A DNA stretch of 34,180 bases from Acidobacteriota bacterium (GTDB lineage Bacteria > Acidobacteriota > Terriglobia > Terriglobales > Acidobacteriaceae): positions 1 through 34,180 of the forward strand of contig QHZY01000076.1 of the NCBI GenBank assembly GCA_003224855.1, given 5' to 3'. Both the position numbers and the translations under genes were made by a program. Numbering within the stretch: the stretch's first letter is position 1; every line of letters starts with the position of its first letter. Below are positions 33,083 through 34,180 of the stretch, piece by piece. The notes below the pieces were generated by a model. The model worked only from the letters and a program-made list of their open reading frames with translations, was not told the DNA's origin and ran no database searches.

Positions 33083-34180
33083 ATGGCTACCACCGATGTA
33101 GCGTTCCGCCAGTCATCCGACCAGGCGGAACCAAAACGCGTCGTCAACAACATGAGCATTCAAGTGGCGACGGTAAATGGCTCAGGCTCACAAAGTTCTA
33201 ATACGGTTCTGCTGCGCGGCATTTTTCAGATGGGAGTACCGGTTTCCGGCAAGAATCTTTTTCCATCCAACATCGCCGGACTACCGACCTGGTACACGAT
33301 CCGGGCTAACAAAGACGGGTACATCGCGCGCAAGAAGGAAATCGATTTCCTGGTCGCAATGAACCCGGAAACGGCGCAGGAAGACGTGAAGTCGCTGGCG
33401 CCGGGAGCGGCGGTGCTGTATGACGAGCCGCTGAATCTGAGCTCGCTGCGTTCTGACCTGGTTTTCTACTCGGTACCGTATGACAAGCTGGTTGCGCCGG
33501 TTTGTCCTGAGGCGAAGCTGCGCAAGCTGGTGCGCAACATGGTTTATGTCGGGGTGCTGGCCCGGCTGCTCGAGATCGACATGGCGGAGATCGAAAAAGC
33601 GATCGGAAAGCAGTTCGCGAAAAAGGCCAAGGCGGCGAACCTGAACCTGGCAGCGGTGAAAGCTGGATATGAATACGCGGGTGCGAATCTGCAGAAGCGC
33701 GATCCGTACTTCATCCAGCGCATGGATAAGACAACGGGAAAGATCATCATCGACGGGAACTCGGCGGCGGCCTTAGGTTGCATGTTCGCCGGCGTTACGT
33801 TCGTGAGCTGGTATCCGATTACGCCCTCCTCTTCGCTGCCGGAAGCGATGATTGAGTATATGAAGCGTTTCCGGATAGGCGAAGACGGAAAAGCGACCTT
33901 CGCGATCGTGCAGGCGGAAGACGAACTGGCTGCCATTGGCATGGTGATAGGGGCTGGCTGGGCAGGCGCGCGGGCTATGACTTCCACCGCCGGGCCGGGA
34001 GTTTCCCTGATGGCGGAGTTCGCCGGGTTGGCTTACTACGCGGAAGTGCCGGGAGTGATCTGGGACATACAGCGGGTTGGCCCCTCGACCGGCCTGCCGA
34101 CGCGCACCTCACAAGGCGACATACTTTCGACCGCAGTGCTGTCGCATGGGGATACCAAGCACATTATGTTGTTTCCGGCG
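33083..34180 (+). CDS. korA: 2-oxoacid:acceptor oxidoreductase alpha subunit with fused gamma domain (partial, runs off the window)
   Basis: 2-oxoglutarate/pyruvate:ferredoxin-type oxidoreductases oxidatively decarboxylate 2-oxoacids to acyl-CoA and reduce ferredoxin. From ATG 33083, after a short variable head, a gamma-type domain is read (~30-205: LLRGIFQMGVPVSGKNLFPSNIAGLPTWYTIR). The pyrimidine-binding alpha domain then starts with DGNSAAALGCMFAGVTFVSWYPITPSSSLPEAM and goes on with VQAEDELAAIGMVIGAGWAGARAMTSTAGPG and EFAGLAYYAEVPGVI. The order gamma-alpha is the common fused form. A beta subunit gene is expected just beyond the edge but cannot be seen. GAAGGGA lies 8 nt before the ATG. 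Sequence is intact to the end of the window. 2-oxoglutarate versus pyruvate specificity is not certain. Confidence 0.9.
   Translation, partial: MATTDVAFRQSSDQAEPKRVVNNMSIQVATVNGSGSQSSNTVLLRGIFQMGVPVSGKNLFPSNIAGLPTWYTIRANKDGYIARKKEIDFLVAMNPETAQEDVKSLAPGAAVLYDEPLNLSSLRSDLVFYSVPYDKLVAPVCPEAKLRKLVRNMVYVGVLARLLEIDMAEIEKAIGKQFAKKAKAANLNLAAVKAGYEYAGANLQKRDPYFIQRMDKTTGKIIIDGNSAAALGCMFAGVTFVSWYPITPSSSLPEAMIEYMKRFRIGEDGKATFAIVQAEDELAAIGMVIGAGWAGARAMTSTAGPGVSLMAEFAGLAYYAEVPGVIWDIQRVGPSTGLPTRTSQGDILSTAVLSHGDTKHIMLFPA

Noticed and set aside
1-34180. CRISPR array, prophage, integron or toxin-antitoxin locus
   Set aside because: No regularly spaced repeats, att-like repeats, integrase, transposase or paired small toxin/antitoxin frames were found on either strand.

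Overview
The window looks like a chromosomal, mostly housekeeping segment of a diderm bacterium, most likely an Acidobacteriota member of the Koribacter/Terriglobia type. This is inference from protein style and gene content, not from a search. The GC content is moderately high. Diderm markers are lpxD, mpl and plsC; acidobacterial flavour comes from several lineage-style conserved hypotheticals, a VCBS-repeat secreted protein, a fused 2-oxoacid oxidoreductase alpha chain and a repeat protein built from a motif reminiscent of acidobacterial TonB-like proteins. No phage, IS element, CRISPR array or obvious genomic island is visible.

Layout. 1-3000: start of a VCBS-repeat protein (minus), a conserved hypothetical (minus), a Rid-family protein and a membrane protein (plus). 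2972-9923: the classical rimP-nusA-infB-ylxP-like-rbfA-nrnA translation/ribosome cluster, with a promoter and an intrinsic-terminator-like hairpin in the rimP leader, then a small membrane protein and a GT39-type glycosyltransferase (to 11501). 11564-14623: a hypothetical, tRNA-Glu(UUC) with a good promoter, a PAS/receiver protein, an orphan terminator and a three-repeat membrane-anchored protein. 14671-15678: lpxD. 15800-24466: a long minus-strand cluster read from right to left (mtnP, pfkB-type kinase, GT-C glycosyltransferase, dapF, ldcA, mpl, M61 peptidase, plsC), several members overlapping by 4 nt. It joins nucleoside salvage, peptidoglycan precursor synthesis and recycling, and lipid synthesis. 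24589-34180: a small hypothetical, cca, a dihaem cytochrome c, a secreted hypothetical, dnaE, accA and the start of a 2-oxoacid:acceptor oxidoreductase alpha gene.

The outstanding feature is not a gene. At six places (infB about 7242, the PAS/receiver gene about 13058, mpl about 18345, ldcA about 20194, the PfkB gene about 23040, dnaE about 31655) well-conserved sequence jumps directly from one part of a family to a later part. Most losses are roughly 60-75 codons, one is about 280 codons, and one is a gene end. The flanks are undecayed. Two joins are in frame, three are out of frame and one removes a 3' end. infB and dnaE are essential and ordinarily cannot be broken like this, so a systematic assembly or scaffolding collapse is the leading explanation; real, mixed-population or recent deletions are the alternative. 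Anyone using this window should treat those six products as incomplete. I found no convincing new biological system; the best biological leads are the rimP leader attenuator, the repeat protein at 13907-14623, a CxCH haem motif in the cytochrome, and leaderless-type promoters at dnaE and at the 27776 gene.
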